Positions 8,616-18,047 of a DNA stretch of 43,028 nt are shown one piece after another (the stretch's first letter is position 1; each line of letters opens with the position of its first letter). The notes beneath the pieces were generated by a model. That model was not told the DNA's origin, ran no database searches, and saw only the letters and a list, made by a program, of their open reading frames with translations. Origin of the DNA: Elainella saxicola E1 (GTDB lineage Bacteria > Cyanobacteriota > Cyanobacteriia > Elainellales > Elainellaceae); the NCBI GenBank assembly GCA_002796835.1, contig LUGL01000003.1, forward strand, positions 58,382 to 101,409, given 5' to 3'. The position numbers and the translations under genes were made by a program.

Positions 8616-9057
8616 TGCTTTGCTCCAAATAAAGTGCCGATCGTTAATTCAAGCGATTTCTATCAAAAAATTCCCAATTGTAGGGCGATTGTCTCGCTCG
8701 CGGGGAGCAAGATGCCTACAAGCTTGTCGGTAATTTCGATGCCTCTTTGGTTCCTCAGAAATCACCCAAGCTGGTATTCAGATTATTCGATGCCACTGAA
8801 AGAGGACCGTTTTTCGAGCGAAATTTGCAAATTATTACGTTTTCTCCCATTGCCCTTGAACAATATCCAGTTGCATGTAACTGGCACATTACGCAATGTA
8901 CGGCAGGAAAACCGTCCTATCGGTGGACGCAATCCAGAGTTCAGCAGCGCAGAATCTTTCACAGTCGCATATTGGTTTTGCTTGGGCTGGCCACCCTCAC
9001 ATGACGCAGACCTGCACGCCAAGCGCCACTTCGAACAATTTGTCGCTATGAGGAACC
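8616..9057. other. 442-bp spacer between divergent small gene and sigma factor gene
   Basis: This spacer should hold the promoters of both flanking genes. I see no convincing -35/-10 pair, no RNA gene and no strong hairpin. A GAGG box at 9049-9052 supports the sigma factor start at 9058. Open frames crossing this interval extend into the antisense of the 96-residue gene and look non-coding. Confidence 0.5.
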
Positions 9058-9783
9058 ATGCAACTCATGTCAGCGTCTTTCAGAAGTAAACGTCCTCAAA
9101 GTCAAGCTTCGTCCATGACTAGTGAATCTTTGCCGGTATCTTGGTCAGCAGTTGAGGCGATCGCTCCTCGCACCTCGGTTTCCTCAGTTTCCACTGAAAA
9201 ACTCTCTAACTATGACCTGATTTTGCAGTGCCAAGTGGGGCTACGCCCAAACAAATCATTATTCGCTGAGTTGATGCGGCGATATCATCCCCATGTGGAG
9301 AAATTGCTCTATCACCTCGCCCCCGATTGGAGCGATCGGGCTGATTTGGCTCAAGAAGTTTGGATTCGGGTTTATCGCAACATTAAACGCTTACAAGAAC
9401 CTGTCAAATTTCGGGGTTGGCTGAGTCGAATTGCCACCAACTTGTTCTATGACGAGTTGCGGAAGCGGAAACGCAACCACTTGCCTCTCTCTTTAGATGC
9501 TCCCTTGGCGATCGAAGATGGAGAGCTCGATTGGGAAATCGCTTCAGCGACTCCTGGCCCTGCTGAAGAACTGGCTACGCAAGAGTTTTATGAGCAGCTT
9601 CGTCATGCGATCGCCGATTTACCAGAAGTTTTTCGGACGACGATTGTGCTTCGAGAAATTGAAGGGATGGCCTATGAAGAAATTGCTGAGCTCACGGGAG
9701 TCTCTCTGGGAACTGTAAAATCCAGAATCGCCAGAGCTCGTCAACGCCTCCAGGAGCAATTACAACATTATCTAGAGCCCTAG
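9058..9783 (+). CDS. sigG: ECF-type RNA polymerase sigma factor, SigG-like
   Basis: A 241-residue group 4 sigma factor. After about 50 Ser/Thr-rich N-terminal residues, region 2 runs through LFAELMRRYHPHVEKLLYHL, DLAQEVWIRVYRNIKRL and FRGWLSRIATNLFYDELRKR (about 70-140). A 30-residue acidic linker follows, then region 4 with LREIEGMAYEEIAELTGVSL and GTVKSRIARARQRLQEQL (about 195-235). ATG 9058 is preceded by a GAGGAACC ribosome-binding site. The gene is followed by a single-membrane-helix protein typical of anti-sigma factors. In Synechocystis, SigG (slr1545) likewise sits beside its anti-sigma gene; I infer the same pairing here. SigG is often described as an envelope or light stress regulator; its targets here are unknown. 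Confidence 0.85.
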   Translation: MQLMSASFRSKRPQSQASSMTSESLPVSWSAVEAIAPRTSVSSVSTEKLSNYDLILQCQVGLRPNKSLFAELMRRYHPHVEKLLYHLAPDWSDRADLAQEVWIRVYRNIKRLQEPVKFRGWLSRIATNLFYDELRKRKRNHLPLSLDAPLAIEDGELDWEIASATPGPAEELATQEFYEQLRHAIADLPEVFRTTIVLREIEGMAYEEIAELTGVSLGTVKSRIARARQRLQEQLQHYLEP

Positions 9784-10010
9784 GGGGGCAGATCCTGCGT
9801 GGATTTCACCCAGCATCCTGAGTTTCTAGTCAGAGTGTTATAGTTGCAACGGTTCAACAATTCTTTGTTCGGTAAGTTTGCCTAAGGAGTGACGGAAGCA
9901 ATGTGGTAACTCTACCTCATGCATGATTATCAGCACATCACGGCTTGATAAATTACTCAAAACATTGGTGTTCCTTCAACTATTGAGTTCGAATTCTAGA
10001 GACTCTGAAC

Positions 10011-10577
10011 ATGAGCAACCATCTTGATGGATCTAACGAATACAACCGCACTCCAAATCCCTGTGATCTAACTGGACTAAATGATTGTGATTATCAAAGC
10101 TGTAACTCAACAATGCAGCGCGATCGATTTGAGCTTCTAAGTGCTTACCTAGATGGAGAAGTCACTGCTGCAGAACGCCACCAGATCGAGACTTGGCTAG
10201 CAACTGACGCTTCAACGCAACGGCTTTATGCCCGGTTATTACTATTGCGGCAGAAGTTACAAACTATGCCGATCAGCAAATCCGATCAAAGCGTTGAGCA
10301 ATTAGTCAATTGTGTGACGGCCAGAATCGAACATCGTCCTCGGCACTTGCTCTGGGGTGGGTTGGCGATCGCAGCCCTTGTTGTCGGCGCAGTGTTGGGC
10401 TCCATGCCTCGGCAGACCTATGCACCTTCAGTTGCAACCAATTCACTGAACCAAACTGATGAAGTGCCAAGCGATAGCCTGATGATTGCTTTAAATCGCC
10501 CGCCTATCGAAATTCCAAAAACCTCGCTATCCAGTCCGATCAACTCGCTGCCCAAGTCAGATATCAAGCTACCCTAA
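10011..10577 (+). CDS. Probable anti-sigma factor, membrane-anchored
   Basis: A 188-residue protein with an RseA-like cytoplasmic domain, FELLSAYLDGEVTAAERHQI (about residues 40-60), then one predicted membrane helix (LLWGGLAIAALVVGAVLGSM, about 117-136) and a Pro/Ser-rich periplasmic tail of about 50 residues. The topology fits a membrane anti-sigma factor holding the upstream SigG-like sigma until a signal releases it. The first 34 residues are polar, contain three cysteines and look unlike the family; a start at the ATG at 10113 (MQRDRFELL) is a credible alternative. It lies 227 bp after the sigma gene, a long gap for a co-transcribed pair, so it may have its own promoter. Its stop is one base from the stop of the convergent gene. 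Confidence 0.75.
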   Translation: MSNHLDGSNEYNRTPNPCDLTGLNDCDYQSCNSTMQRDRFELLSAYLDGEVTAAERHQIETWLATDASTQRLYARLLLLRQKLQTMPISKSDQSVEQLVNCVTARIEHRPRHLLWGGLAIAALVVGAVLGSMPRQTYAPSVATNSLNQTDEVPSDSLMIALNRPPIEIPKTSLSSPINSLPKSDIKLP

Positions 10578-10578
10578 A

Positions 10579-11037
10579 TTAGCTTGCTGATCCCAAGCGG
10601 TTGTCGTCAGCAGTCACACCTGTCCAGTTGCCTTCTGGTAACCAAATTCCACTCAATTGATTGATGAGGGCAGGTCGCATTTGATAAAGCCATGCCTGCC
10701 CCAGTCGTCGAGGAGCAATTAAATTCCGATTTGCTTCAGGCTCAAACACATCGGTCTGAGTGCGAAAATATTCATTCGCTTCGATCGGGCGATCGGGATG
10801 ATAGTCTTCTAGCTCATCCAGACTAACGAGAATATTGGAATTACTAAAATAAAGCAGAAATCCTTGGACAGGTGTGTTGCCTGGAGTCAGGGCAGGATAG
10901 CCGAACGGCAGGTGGTATAGTTCTCCATAAACAATCGCTGCTTTGGCTTCAACCACCCAGGGTTTGCAATAGCGATCGTAGTTCGCTTCACCTGGCTTTA
11001 GCGTGCCGTACACAAACACTTTCAGTACCTCAGACAC
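10579..11037 (-). CDS. Gamma-glutamylcyclotransferase-like (AIG2/GGCT fold) protein
   Basis: A 152-residue protein opening with KVFVYGTLKPGEANYDRYC, the substrate-binding YGTL motif of the GGCT fold. A candidate catalytic glutamate lies in LDELEDYHPD (about residue 77). The family opens gamma-glutamyl bonds with formation of 5-oxoproline, or acts on gamma-glutamylamines; the substrate here is not known. It faces the anti-sigma gene and their stops are separated by one base. Upstream it is divergent from leuS. Confidence 0.82.
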   Translation of the reverse strand: MSEVLKVFVYGTLKPGEANYDRYCKPWVVEAKAAIVYGELYHLPFGYPALTPGNTPVQGFLLYFSNSNILVSLDELEDYHPDRPIEANEYFRTQTDVFEPEANRNLIAPRRLGQAWLYQMRPALINQLSGIWLPEGNWTGVTADDNRLGSAS

Positions 11038-11206
11038 CCTTCCTCCTAAGAGATTTGGTGGACAAGATTTTGTTCTATCTGTGGGCTAGAGGCAGGAATG
11101 CAATTTCGCTTTGGAAAATTTGTGGCAAAGCGGTTTTCCCGCATCTTTATCCCGGTGGTTTAGACCCCAGTCCTTTAGAATGGTTTAGAAATCACTTGCT
11201 TATCCA

Positions 11207-11212
11207 GAGGAG
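11207..11212 (+). promoter_or_regulatory. Ribosome-binding site fixing the GTG start of leuS
   Basis: GAGGAG lies 8 nt upstream of the GTG at 11221. It supports that non-ATG start over any downstream ATG and gives the expected leucyl-tRNA synthetase N-terminus. Confidence 0.75.
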
Positions 11213-11220
11213 TTTCGTTC

Positions 11221-13791
11221 GTGGAGTCCCGTTACAATCCGGCAGCAATTGAGGAAAAATGGCAGCAACTTTGGGTAGAACAGGGAGTTGATCTGACTCC
11301 TGAGATTACAGACAAACCCAAGTTCTATGCTCTGTCCATGTTTCCTTATCCATCCGGAAACCTTCACATGGGGCATGTCCGCAACTATACCATTACTGAT
11401 GTGATCGCGCGGGTACGGCGGATGCAGGGTCACCGAGTTTTGCACCCAATGGGATGGGATGCCTTTGGACTTCCCGCAGAAAATGCCGCAATCGATCGTG
11501 GGGTTCATCCAGCCAAATGGACCTATCAGAATATCAACCAAATGCGAACTCAGTTGCAGCGATTGGGCTTGTCTTATGACTGGAACCGCGAAGTCACAAC
11601 CTGTTCGCCTGACTATTATCATTGGACGCAATGGATTTTTCTAGAGTTTTTGAAGGCAGGTTTGGCCTACCAACGTGAAGCGGCGGTCAATTGGGACCCG
11701 ATCGATCAAACTGTGTTAGCCAATGAACAGGTAGATAGCGAAGGGCGGTCTTGGCGATCGGGTGCGAAGGTTGAGCGGCGGTTGCTGAAACAATGGTTCT
11801 TCAAAATTACGGCCTATGCTGAGCAGCTCTTGAAAGATCTGGATCAACTGGATGGATGGCCAGAGCGGGTCAAGCTGATGCAGGAAAACTGGATTGGCAA
11901 ATCGACTGGGGCAGAGGTGGTATTCAAAACCGAAGGCGGTGATCATTTACCCGTCTTCACGACTCGTCCCGATACGCTTTGGGGCGCAACTTTTATGGTG
12001 CTGTCACCAGAGCATCCGCTGGTTGAAAAACTAACCACGCCTGAACAGGCTGCGGCGATCCAGACCTACCAGAAGGCAGCAGCAGCTAAAAGTGAGATCG
12101 ATCGGACAGCGGAAGATCGGGAGAAAACGGGTGTCTGGACCGGCAGCTATGCTATTAACCCGGTCAATGATGCTGCGATTCCGGTTTGGATTGCGGACTA
12201 TGTGCTGATGGGCTATGGCACAGGGGCAATTATGGCGGTGCCTGCGCATGATCAGCGTGACTTTGAATTTGCTAAAACCTTTGATTTGCCGATCAACGTG
12301 GTGGTACAACCTGCCGATCGGGAAATTGATGCTGCAACCATGAAGGTCGCCTATGCCGATGAAGGGGTGATGGTGCATTCCGGTCCACTGGATGGCATTC
12401 CGGCTGGCAAAGGAGCAGGTCAGAGTGTGGAAGCAGCGGTGAAATGGCTGGAGCAGAACGGTAAAGGCAAAGGCATGGCGACCTATCGCCTCCGAGATTG
12501 GCTGATTTCCCGCCAGCGCTATTGGGGTTGCCCAATTCCGGTAATTCACTGCCCTAGCTGCGGCATTGTGCCCGTTCCAGAAGATCAGCTCCCGGTTCAG
12601 CTTCCAGAAGATGTGGAGTTTTCTGGTCGTGGTCCTTCCCCGTTGGCTAAACTCACCGATTGGATTAACGTTTCTTGCCCAACCTGCGGCGAACCAGCGC
12701 GACGGGAAACCGACACCATGGATACGTTTATGTGTTCATCCTGGTATTATTTGCGTTACCCCGATGCCTGTAATGATCACCAAGCGTTTGATCCGGCCAA
12801 AACCAATGATTGGATGCCGGTTGATCAATATGTGGGTGGCATTGAGCATGCCATTTTGCACTTGCTCTACTCGCGCTTTTTCACGAAAGTGTTGCGCGAT
12901 CGGGGCATCCTCAATTTCGATGAGCCCTTCAAGCGATTATTGACCCAGGGCATGGTTCAAGCAGCCGCTTACAAAAATCCTAAGACTGGCAAATACTTTG
13001 CTCCCAGCCTGCTGGATTTGGCTGATCCAAGAGATCCGGAAACCGGAGATCCCTTGGAAACAGTGTTTGAAAAAATGTCGAAGTCCAAATACAACGGCAT
13101 CGATCCAGAGCAGGTGCTGGCAAAATATGGTGCTGATACAGCCCGCATGTTTATCTTATTCAAAGCGCCCCCAGAAAAGGATCTGGAATGGGATGATGCG
13201 GATGTCGAAGGCCAGTTTCGCTTTTTGAACCGGGTTTGGCGATTGGTGACTGAATTTGCCGATCGTTCAACTGCTGCGTCTGCGGCTAATGGTGCTCTCA
13301 GCAAAGCTGAAAAAGATCTGCGCTACGCAATTCATAATGCGATTTTGCAAATTACAGAAGATCTGGAAGGAGATTATCAGTTCAACACAGCTGTTTCAGA
13401 GCTGATGAAGTTAAGCAATGCATTAACCGAAGCACCTTGCAAAAAATCCTTCATCTATCAGGAAGGGGTTGAAACGTTAGTGAAGCTGCTTGCTCCTTTC
13501 GCTCCCCATATCGCTGAAGAACTTTGGCATCTGTTGAATCATTCAGACTCAGTCCATCAGCAACCATGGCCGCAGGCTGACCCAACTGCGCTTGTGGTCG
13601 ATGAGATTCCGCTGGTGATTCAGATTATGGGTAAAACTCGGGGAACCATTCAAGTTCCAGCAGCAGCGGATAAACAACAGCTAGAACAATATGCTCGCGA
13701 GTCTGATTTAGCCCAAAAATATATTGCAGGTAAAGAAATCAAGAAGGTGATTGTAGTCCCCGGGAAACTCGTGAATTTTGTGGTTGAATGA
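11221..13791 (+). CDS. leuS: Leucyl-tRNA synthetase
   Basis: A class I aminoacyl-tRNA synthetase of 856 residues that charges tRNA-Leu. The class I signature is present as HMGH in [14 protein letters not shown] (residues 49-52) and KMSKS occurs in [11 protein letters not shown] (residues 618-622). Between them lies the CP1 editing domain (for example [12 protein letters not shown] and [15 protein letters not shown]), which removes mischarged amino acids. A zinc-ribbon-like [13 protein letters not shown] follows the editing domain. The C-terminus ends [19 protein letters not shown], as in bacterial LeuRS. Length is normal. A GTG start with a good ribosome-binding site is used. A lipoprotein gene begins 16 nt after the stop and is probably in the same transcript. 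Confidence 0.98.
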   Translation: MESRYNPAAIEEKWQQLWVEQGVDLTPEITDKPKFYALSMFPYPSGNLHMGHVRNYTITDVIARVRRMQGHRVLHPMGWDAFGLPAENAAIDRGVHPAKWTYQNINQMRTQLQRLGLSYDWNREVTTCSPDYYHWTQWIFLEFLKAGLAYQREAAVNWDPIDQTVLANEQVDSEGRSWRSGAKVERRLLKQWFFKITAYAEQLLKDLDQLDGWPERVKLMQENWIGKSTGAEVVFKTEGGDHLPVFTTRPDTLWGATFMVLSPEHPLVEKLTTPEQAAAIQTYQKAAAAKSEIDRTAEDREKTGVWTGSYAINPVNDAAIPVWIADYVLMGYGTGAIMAVPAHDQRDFEFAKTFDLPINVVVQPADREIDAATMKVAYADEGVMVHSGPLDGIPAGKGAGQSVEAAVKWLEQNGKGKGMATYRLRDWLISRQRYWGCPIPVIHCPSCGIVPVPEDQLPVQLPEDVEFSGRGPSPLAKLTDWINVSCPTCGEPARRETDTMDTFMCSSWYYLRYPDACNDHQAFDPAKTNDWMPVDQYVGGIEHAILHLLYSRFFTKVLRDRGILNFDEPFKRLLTQGMVQAAAYKNPKTGKYFAPSLLDLADPRDPETGDPLETVFEKMSKSKYNGIDPEQVLAKYGADTARMFILFKAPPEKDLEWDDADVEGQFRFLNRVWRLVTEFADRSTAASAANGALSKAEKDLRYAIHNAILQITEDLEGDYQFNTAVSELMKLSNALTEAPCKKSFIYQEGVETLVKLLAPFAPHIAEELWHLLNHSDSVHQQPWPQADPTALVVDEIPLVIQIMGKTRGTIQVPAAADKQQLEQYARESDLAQKYIAGKEIKKVIVVPGKLVNFVVE

Positions 13792-13807
13792 TGCCGGGAG
13801 GGGAATC

Positions 13808-14491
13808 ATGAAGCCGCGTTCAACCATTTATCTTGCAATCGCAGTTGTGTTGGGGCTGTCTACAGGCTGTACTTTGTTGCGTTCTGCTGAGCCATCTCCA
13901 GAGGCTTCAGTGGCAACACCAACTGAGTCTGCAACACCGAGCCCTGTAGCCTCCCTCAGCTCAAACCGTCCCGATACGCGAGTCATGCCAATGACTATCG
14001 AAGGGCGAGTTCTGGAAATTGAAATGCGGCTATTTGATCAGCAACCATTGCCGTTCACAACCTACGTGCCGATCAAAGACTTTCAGACTGAAGTCAATCG
14101 ATCGGATCAGGGGACGGTTGCCCAGTTTTTCTTTAGCCCTAAAGGAAAAAAGGACTCATCTGCCTACGTTCAGATCTTTTTACCTACTCGCCAGACAAGC
14201 GTCGAGGATATGCGCAGCCTCTTGCTAGATGAGGGAGGACTCCTAGCAGCCAATGATTGGAAGTTGGTCGATCGTACAGATATTGTCAGTTATCCCTGGG
14301 CTGAAGAAAAACTGATCTACCAACATCAAGTTGGCAAGGACAAGTATTTAGGATCGATCTACATTGGAGACTATGAAGGCAAATCCTTTTATGCCCTGAC
14401 CCATTATCCAGCAGAATACATTGATGGGTTTGAGCCGCGATCGACCATCATGCTAGAAAACTTGCAGTTTCGCGATCAAAATAGTTTCTAG
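13808..14491 (+). CDS. Predicted lipoprotein of unknown function
   Basis: A 227-residue protein starting at the ATG at 13808 with a lipoprotein signal peptide (STIYLAIAVVLGLSTGC, lipid-modified Cys about residue 21). A Ser/Thr/Pro-rich tether of about 35 residues follows, then a folded domain with YVPIKDFQTEVN, QFFFSPKGKKD and YIGDYEGKSFYAL. The GGGAGGGGAAT stretch just upstream is a strong ribosome-binding site. An upstream in-frame ATG at 13778 lies inside leuS and is rejected. It is predicted to sit on the outer face of the plasma membrane or in the periplasm. I do not recognise the domain. The likely coupling to leuS is positional only. Confidence 0.8.
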   Translation: MKPRSTIYLAIAVVLGLSTGCTLLRSAEPSPEASVATPTESATPSPVASLSSNRPDTRVMPMTIEGRVLEIEMRLFDQQPLPFTTYVPIKDFQTEVNRSDQGTVAQFFFSPKGKKDSSAYVQIFLPTRQTSVEDMRSLLLDEGGLLAANDWKLVDRTDIVSYPWAEEKLIYQHQVGKDKYLGSIYIGDYEGKSFYALTHYPAEYIDGFEPRSTIMLENLQFRDQNSF

Positions 14492-14543
14492 GTTAGTTCT
14501 GCGCCTCGCTCAGAATGTTCTGGATTAGTTAAAATCCGCTGAA

Positions 14544-15488
14544 TTAAATTGATGTAGAGGCCTCCGCAAGCTGGGCCACTTCAGAAGGCTCCATCGACCA
14601 ACCTATTGCACCTGCATTTTGCCGAACCTGTTCAGCGTTTTTTGCACCCGGAATTGGAACTACGTTACCTTGAGCCATTAGCCAATTCAATGCCACCTGC
14701 GCCGGAGTGCGATCGTACTTTTTAGCGATCGATTGCAGTAGCTGGGTCAGAGGGGCTAGTTTTTCCAACCCACTGCGGCTAAAACGTGGATCCAGTTTAC
14801 GTGCACCGATCGGGGTCTTGTAATTTTCGATGCTATATTTACCCGTTAGTAGCCCTTGCGCTAACGGACTGTAAGCCAAAATAGTCACATTTAATTCGCG
14901 CGCGGCTTGTAAAACTCCGTTTTTTTCAATTTGTCGAGCCAATAGAGAATATTGCACCTGATTCACGGCCAGTGGAATCCCCCGACCTGCTAAAATTTGG
15001 TGCGCCTGTCGCAGTTGTGGGGCTGAATAGTTGCTAACCCCAACGGCCTGAATTCGACCTTGTTGGACCTCATCCGCAAGCGCACTCAGCAGCGTTTGCT
15101 GACCCATGAAAAAGTCAAAAGGCCAATGTACCTGATACAGGGTAACCGTCGGTAATTTTAGCCGTTTCAAGCTGGCTGTTAGCGCCTCAGCAACCGCATC
15201 TCCATTGAATCGCCAAGGCAGCGGAAAATACTTGGTAGCAATGAACACAGGACGATCGGTCTGCTGCATAAACTGTCCCAACAGCCGTTCTGATTCGCCA
15301 AACCCGTAGATTTCTGCTGTATCAAAAAAATTCACGCCTAGTTCAAGGGCAGTGTTAAAGGCAGCTTGCAGCACCGTGGCATCATAATCTTTGCCATAGC
15401 CCCAGAACAATGTATCTCCCCAGGCCCAGGTGCCAATGCCGATCGGTGGCACCGAGGGACCATTCAAACCCAGCGTTACAGTTTCCAT
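14544..15488 (-). CDS. Aldo/keto reductase
   Basis: A 314-residue NADPH-dependent oxidoreductase of the aldo/keto reductase superfamily. The catalytic tetrad is visible: Asp in NFFDTAEIYGFGESE (D56, with Tyr61), Lys in ATKYFPLPW (about K86) and His in YQVHWPFDF. The NADP-binding region includes ILAYSPLAQGLLTG and VVPIPGAKNAEQVRQN. No signal peptide is seen. Cyanobacteria carry several such enzymes, often linked to stress or pigment metabolism, and the substrate cannot be read from sequence. It is convergent with the lipoprotein gene and divergent from bvdR at 134 bp. That adjacency hints at tetrapyrrole or redox metabolism but is weak evidence. Confidence 0.92.
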   Translation of the reverse strand: METVTLGLNGPSVPPIGIGTWAWGDTLFWGYGKDYDATVLQAAFNTALELGVNFFDTAEIYGFGESERLLGQFMQQTDRPVFIATKYFPLPWRFNGDAVAEALTASLKRLKLPTVTLYQVHWPFDFFMGQQTLLSALADEVQQGRIQAVGVSNYSAPQLRQAHQILAGRGIPLAVNQVQYSLLARQIEKNGVLQAARELNVTILAYSPLAQGLLTGKYSIENYKTPIGARKLDPRFSRSGLEKLAPLTQLLQSIAKKYDRTPAQVALNWLMAQGNVVPIPGAKNAEQVRQNAGAIGWSMEPSEVAQLAEASTSI

Positions 15489-15622
15489 GCTCCAGCCCCT
15501 GGCTTAACGGATTTGTTTAACACATCTTAATATTTATAGGCAAATGTATGAACTGAGCTAAAGAAGGAATTCCTGGAAAGTCTTGATTGAGTCCGCCGTC
15601 CTGAATGAATTAGGAGAATGCC

Positions 15623-16594
15623 ATGCCGCCAACTCGAGTCGGCTTAGTGGGAACTGGATATGCTGCGAAAGCCAGAGCTGAAAGTTTGAAGGCTGAGGAA
15701 CGATCGCAACTCATCGCAGTCGCGGGACATATGTTTGAGCACACTCAGACCTTTAGCAAAACCTATGGTGCAGCCGCGCTTGAGTCTTGGCAAGCGTTGA
15801 TCGATCGCTCTGATATCGATTTGGTCATCATTGCCAATGTGAACAAGGAGCATGGCAAAATTGCGCGGGCAGCCCTGCAAGCCGGAAAACATGTGGTGGT
15901 GGAATATCCCCTATCGATCGACTACAACGAAGCCGTCACCCTGGCCCAGCTCGCTCAAACCCAGCAAAAACTGCTGCATGTTGAGCATATTGAACTGCTT
16001 AGCGGTATTCATCAAGCCGTCCAAGCGGCCCTTCCTGAAATTGGCCAACCTTTTTATGCACGCTATACCAGCTTCAACGCCCAGCATCCCGCTCCGCAGA
16101 AATGGACCTATTCGTCCCAACTGTTTGGCTTTCCGCTGATCGGTGCTGTTTCCCGCATCCATCGCCTCACCCATTTGTTTGGTCGGGTTGCTCAAGTGTC
16201 TTGTCAAACTCGGTTTCAGCCAGCCGATCGATCGGATTTTTATCACACCTGTTTATGTACAGCTCAACTGCAATTTGTGAATGGACTGATCGCAGAATTG
16301 ACCTATGGGAAAGGAGATCGCCTCTGGCAAAGTGGCCGCAGCTTGGAGATTCAGGGGGAACAGGGAGGAATTTTCGTTGATGGCGATCAGGGCAGGCTCG
16401 TGCGACTATCCGATACACAATTCCTCGATCTGGGTAGCCGCCGGGGTTTGTTCGCCAAAGATACTGTGATGGTGCTCGATCATCTAATTAATCAATCTCC
16501 GCTCTATGTCTCGCTGACTGAAAGTTTGTATGCCCTCCAAGTTGCAGATGCAGCCCGACAATCCGCAGAACAGGGACAACCGATCGTTCTATAA
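15623..16594 (+). CDS. bvdR: Biliverdin reductase (BvdR-type Gfo/Idh/MocA oxidoreductase)
   Basis: A 323-residue NAD(P)H-dependent oxidoreductase. The Rossmann start is VGLVGTGYAAKARAESL, and LQAGKHVVVEYPLSIDY and KLLHVEHIELLSGIHQAV follow. These segments, with HPAPQKWTY, FGFPLIGAVSRIHRLT and GSRRGLF, match my recollection of the Synechocystis BvdR sequence (slr1784) closely, so I go beyond the generic Gfo/Idh/MocA label. BvdR reduces biliverdin IXalpha to bilirubin; in Synechocystis it affects phycobilisome amount. Length matches. AGGAGA lies just upstream of the ATG at 15623, giving a clear start. It is divergent from an aldo/keto reductase. The call rests on remembered sequence, not an alignment. 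Confidence 0.88.
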   Translation: MPPTRVGLVGTGYAAKARAESLKAEERSQLIAVAGHMFEHTQTFSKTYGAAALESWQALIDRSDIDLVIIANVNKEHGKIARAALQAGKHVVVEYPLSIDYNEAVTLAQLAQTQQKLLHVEHIELLSGIHQAVQAALPEIGQPFYARYTSFNAQHPAPQKWTYSSQLFGFPLIGAVSRIHRLTHLFGRVAQVSCQTRFQPADRSDFYHTCLCTAQLQFVNGLIAELTYGKGDRLWQSGRSLEIQGEQGGIFVDGDQGRLVRLSDTQFLDLGSRRGLFAKDTVMVLDHLINQSPLYVSLTESLYALQVADAARQSAEQGQPIVL

Positions 16595-16820
16595 GTCACC
16601 GCAGCTTTTTGCCTGCCCCTTTTTTATTTAGGTCCAAACTATGCTTAACTCTTCTTTAAAGTGTTCTCCCCCTGAAGCAAACTCATTTTTGCCGCTTATC
16701 ATTCGTTCCCTGCTTTGATTCACGCTGATGATGCTCGGTTTCACATAGCCCACTCAGATCGCCAACACAGGACAGGCGATCGCAGGACAGATCGTTATCA
16801 CCTCTGGAGATCAGGATATC

Positions 16821-18047
16821 GTGCAATCTAGCCAAGCTCTTACTCTGCCCTCCGGCCCATTGAAAATTTCTGCACAGACTTTTCCCAGAGATCCTGCGCT
16901 CATTCACTTCTCTTTGGTGATTCCGACCTATAACGAACGTCACAATATTGCCAAACTGGTGCAGCAGCTTACGGCCTTACTCGATCAGACCACAATCTAC
17001 TATGAGCTCATCGTGATGGATGACAATAGTCCCGATCGCACCTGGGAAGTGGCTGAATCACTCATGTCTAACTATCCATCCCTGCAGGTTGTGCGTCGTC
17101 AAACCGAAAAGGGCTTATCGACCGCTGTGATTCGAGGTTGGCAAATTGCGCGAGGGGATGTTCTGGGCGTCATTGATGGTGACTTGCAGCATCCGCCTGA
17201 AGTGCTCTTGCAATTATTAGCGGCGATCGAGCAGGGCGCAGATTTGGCCGTTGCCAGTCGGCATGTTGCCGGAGGTGGGGTGAGTGAATGGAGCCTTTTG
17301 CGGCGTTTTTTATCGCGTGGTGCTCAAGTTTTAGGGTTGCTGATTTTGCCTAACGTGGTCGGACGAGTTTCCGATCCCATGAGTGGTTACTTTTTGGTTC
17401 GACGGGATGCGATCGCGGAGCGAGTCCTAAATCCGTTAGGCTACAAAATTCTGCTAGAAGTGTTAGGCAGAGGTAATATTCAAGCGGTCGCAGAGGTTGG
17501 CTATGTCTTCCAGGAACGGCAGCAGGGAGCCAGCAAAGTCACCTGGCGGCAATATGTTGACTATCTGCTGCACCTGGGCCGGTTACGTTCACGAGGCAGA
17601 ATCTCCCAATTCCGCCAAAAATATCAACTGCCGCTACAACGATTGATTCGATTTGGCCTAGTCGGCTTCAGCGGCGTCTTCATCGACATGGGAATGCTCT
17701 ATTTGCTGAGCGATCCAAGCACGTTGGCCTGGGGATTGACTCGCAGCAAAATCATTGCCTCCGAAATCGCGATCATCAACAATTTCTTGTGGAACGATCG
17801 CTGGACGTTTGGCGACATTTCCAGTCAGCAAAAGGGGTGGCGCAAGCGATTAAAGCGGCTGTTAAAGTTCAACTTGATTTGTCTGGCCGGATTGCTCTTA
17901 AATGTGCTGTTGCTCAATCTGCTATTTAATTGGCTGGGGGTCAATCGCTATTTGGCAAATTTGATCGCGATCGCAATTGTCACACTGTGGAACTTCTGGC
18001 TAAACCTAAAGCTGAGCTGGCGCGTGACGGACGCCCAGGAACCCTGA
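16821..18047 (+). CDS. GT2 glycosyltransferase fused to GtrA membrane domain
   Basis: A 408-residue protein. Residues about 30-260 form a dolichol-phosphate-mannose-synthase-like GT2 domain, with SLVIPTYNERHNIAKLV, the VMDDNSPDRTWEVA nucleotide-sugar site, GVIDGDLQHPPEVLL and DPMSGYFLVRRDAIAE. From about 273 (IRFGLVGFSGVFIDMGML) to the C-terminus a GtrA-like domain follows, with four predicted helices including LICLAGLLLNVLLLNLLFNW. Such fusions transfer a sugar to polyprenyl phosphate and help flip it for glycan or glycoprotein synthesis; the sugar is unknown. The start is a GTG at 16821. Its last 68 bp overlap the convergent antiporter gene. A link with surface polysaccharide export in this window is speculative. 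Confidence 0.88.
   Translation: MQSSQALTLPSGPLKISAQTFPRDPALIHFSLVIPTYNERHNIAKLVQQLTALLDQTTIYYELIVMDDNSPDRTWEVAESLMSNYPSLQVVRRQTEKGLSTAVIRGWQIARGDVLGVIDGDLQHPPEVLLQLLAAIEQGADLAVASRHVAGGGVSEWSLLRRFLSRGAQVLGLLILPNVVGRVSDPMSGYFLVRRDAIAERVLNPLGYKILLEVLGRGNIQAVAEVGYVFQERQQGASKVTWRQYVDYLLHLGRLRSRGRISQFRQKYQLPLQRLIRFGLVGFSGVFIDMGMLYLLSDPSTLAWGLTRSKIIASEIAIINNFLWNDRWTFGDISSQQKGWRKRLKRLLKFNLICLAGLLLNVLLLNLLFNWLGVNRYLANLIAIAIVTLWNFWLNLKLSWRVTDAQEP

Noticed and set aside
8448-9089. A 213-codon plus-strand open frame overlapping the 96-residue minus gene and the sigma factor leader
   Set aside because: It is antisense to a plausible gene at its 5' end and overlaps the sigG start at its 3' end; its composition is not protein-like and I recognise no family.
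9784-10010. Possible tRNA-like GTTCGAATTC near 9987 in the sigma/anti-sigma spacer
   Set aside because: It resembles a T-loop in isolation, but no cloverleaf acceptor, D or anticodon stem can be formed around it.
12031-12549. A 172-codon frame antisense to leuS
   Set aside because: It lies wholly within leuS, whose catalytic and editing motifs are intact. Its His/Ile/Arg-rich translation is typical of an antisense shadow.
14492-14543. CAGAA/TTCTG and GGATT/AATCC inverted repeats between lipoprotein and aldo/keto reductase
   Set aside because: Both stems are only 5 bp, one has a 2-nt loop, and neither is followed by a T-run.
16595-16640. Possible terminator after bvdR (GCAG...CTGC then CCCCTTTTTT)
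   Set aside because: The stem is only 4 bp and separated from the T-run by CCCC, so it is too weak to call.
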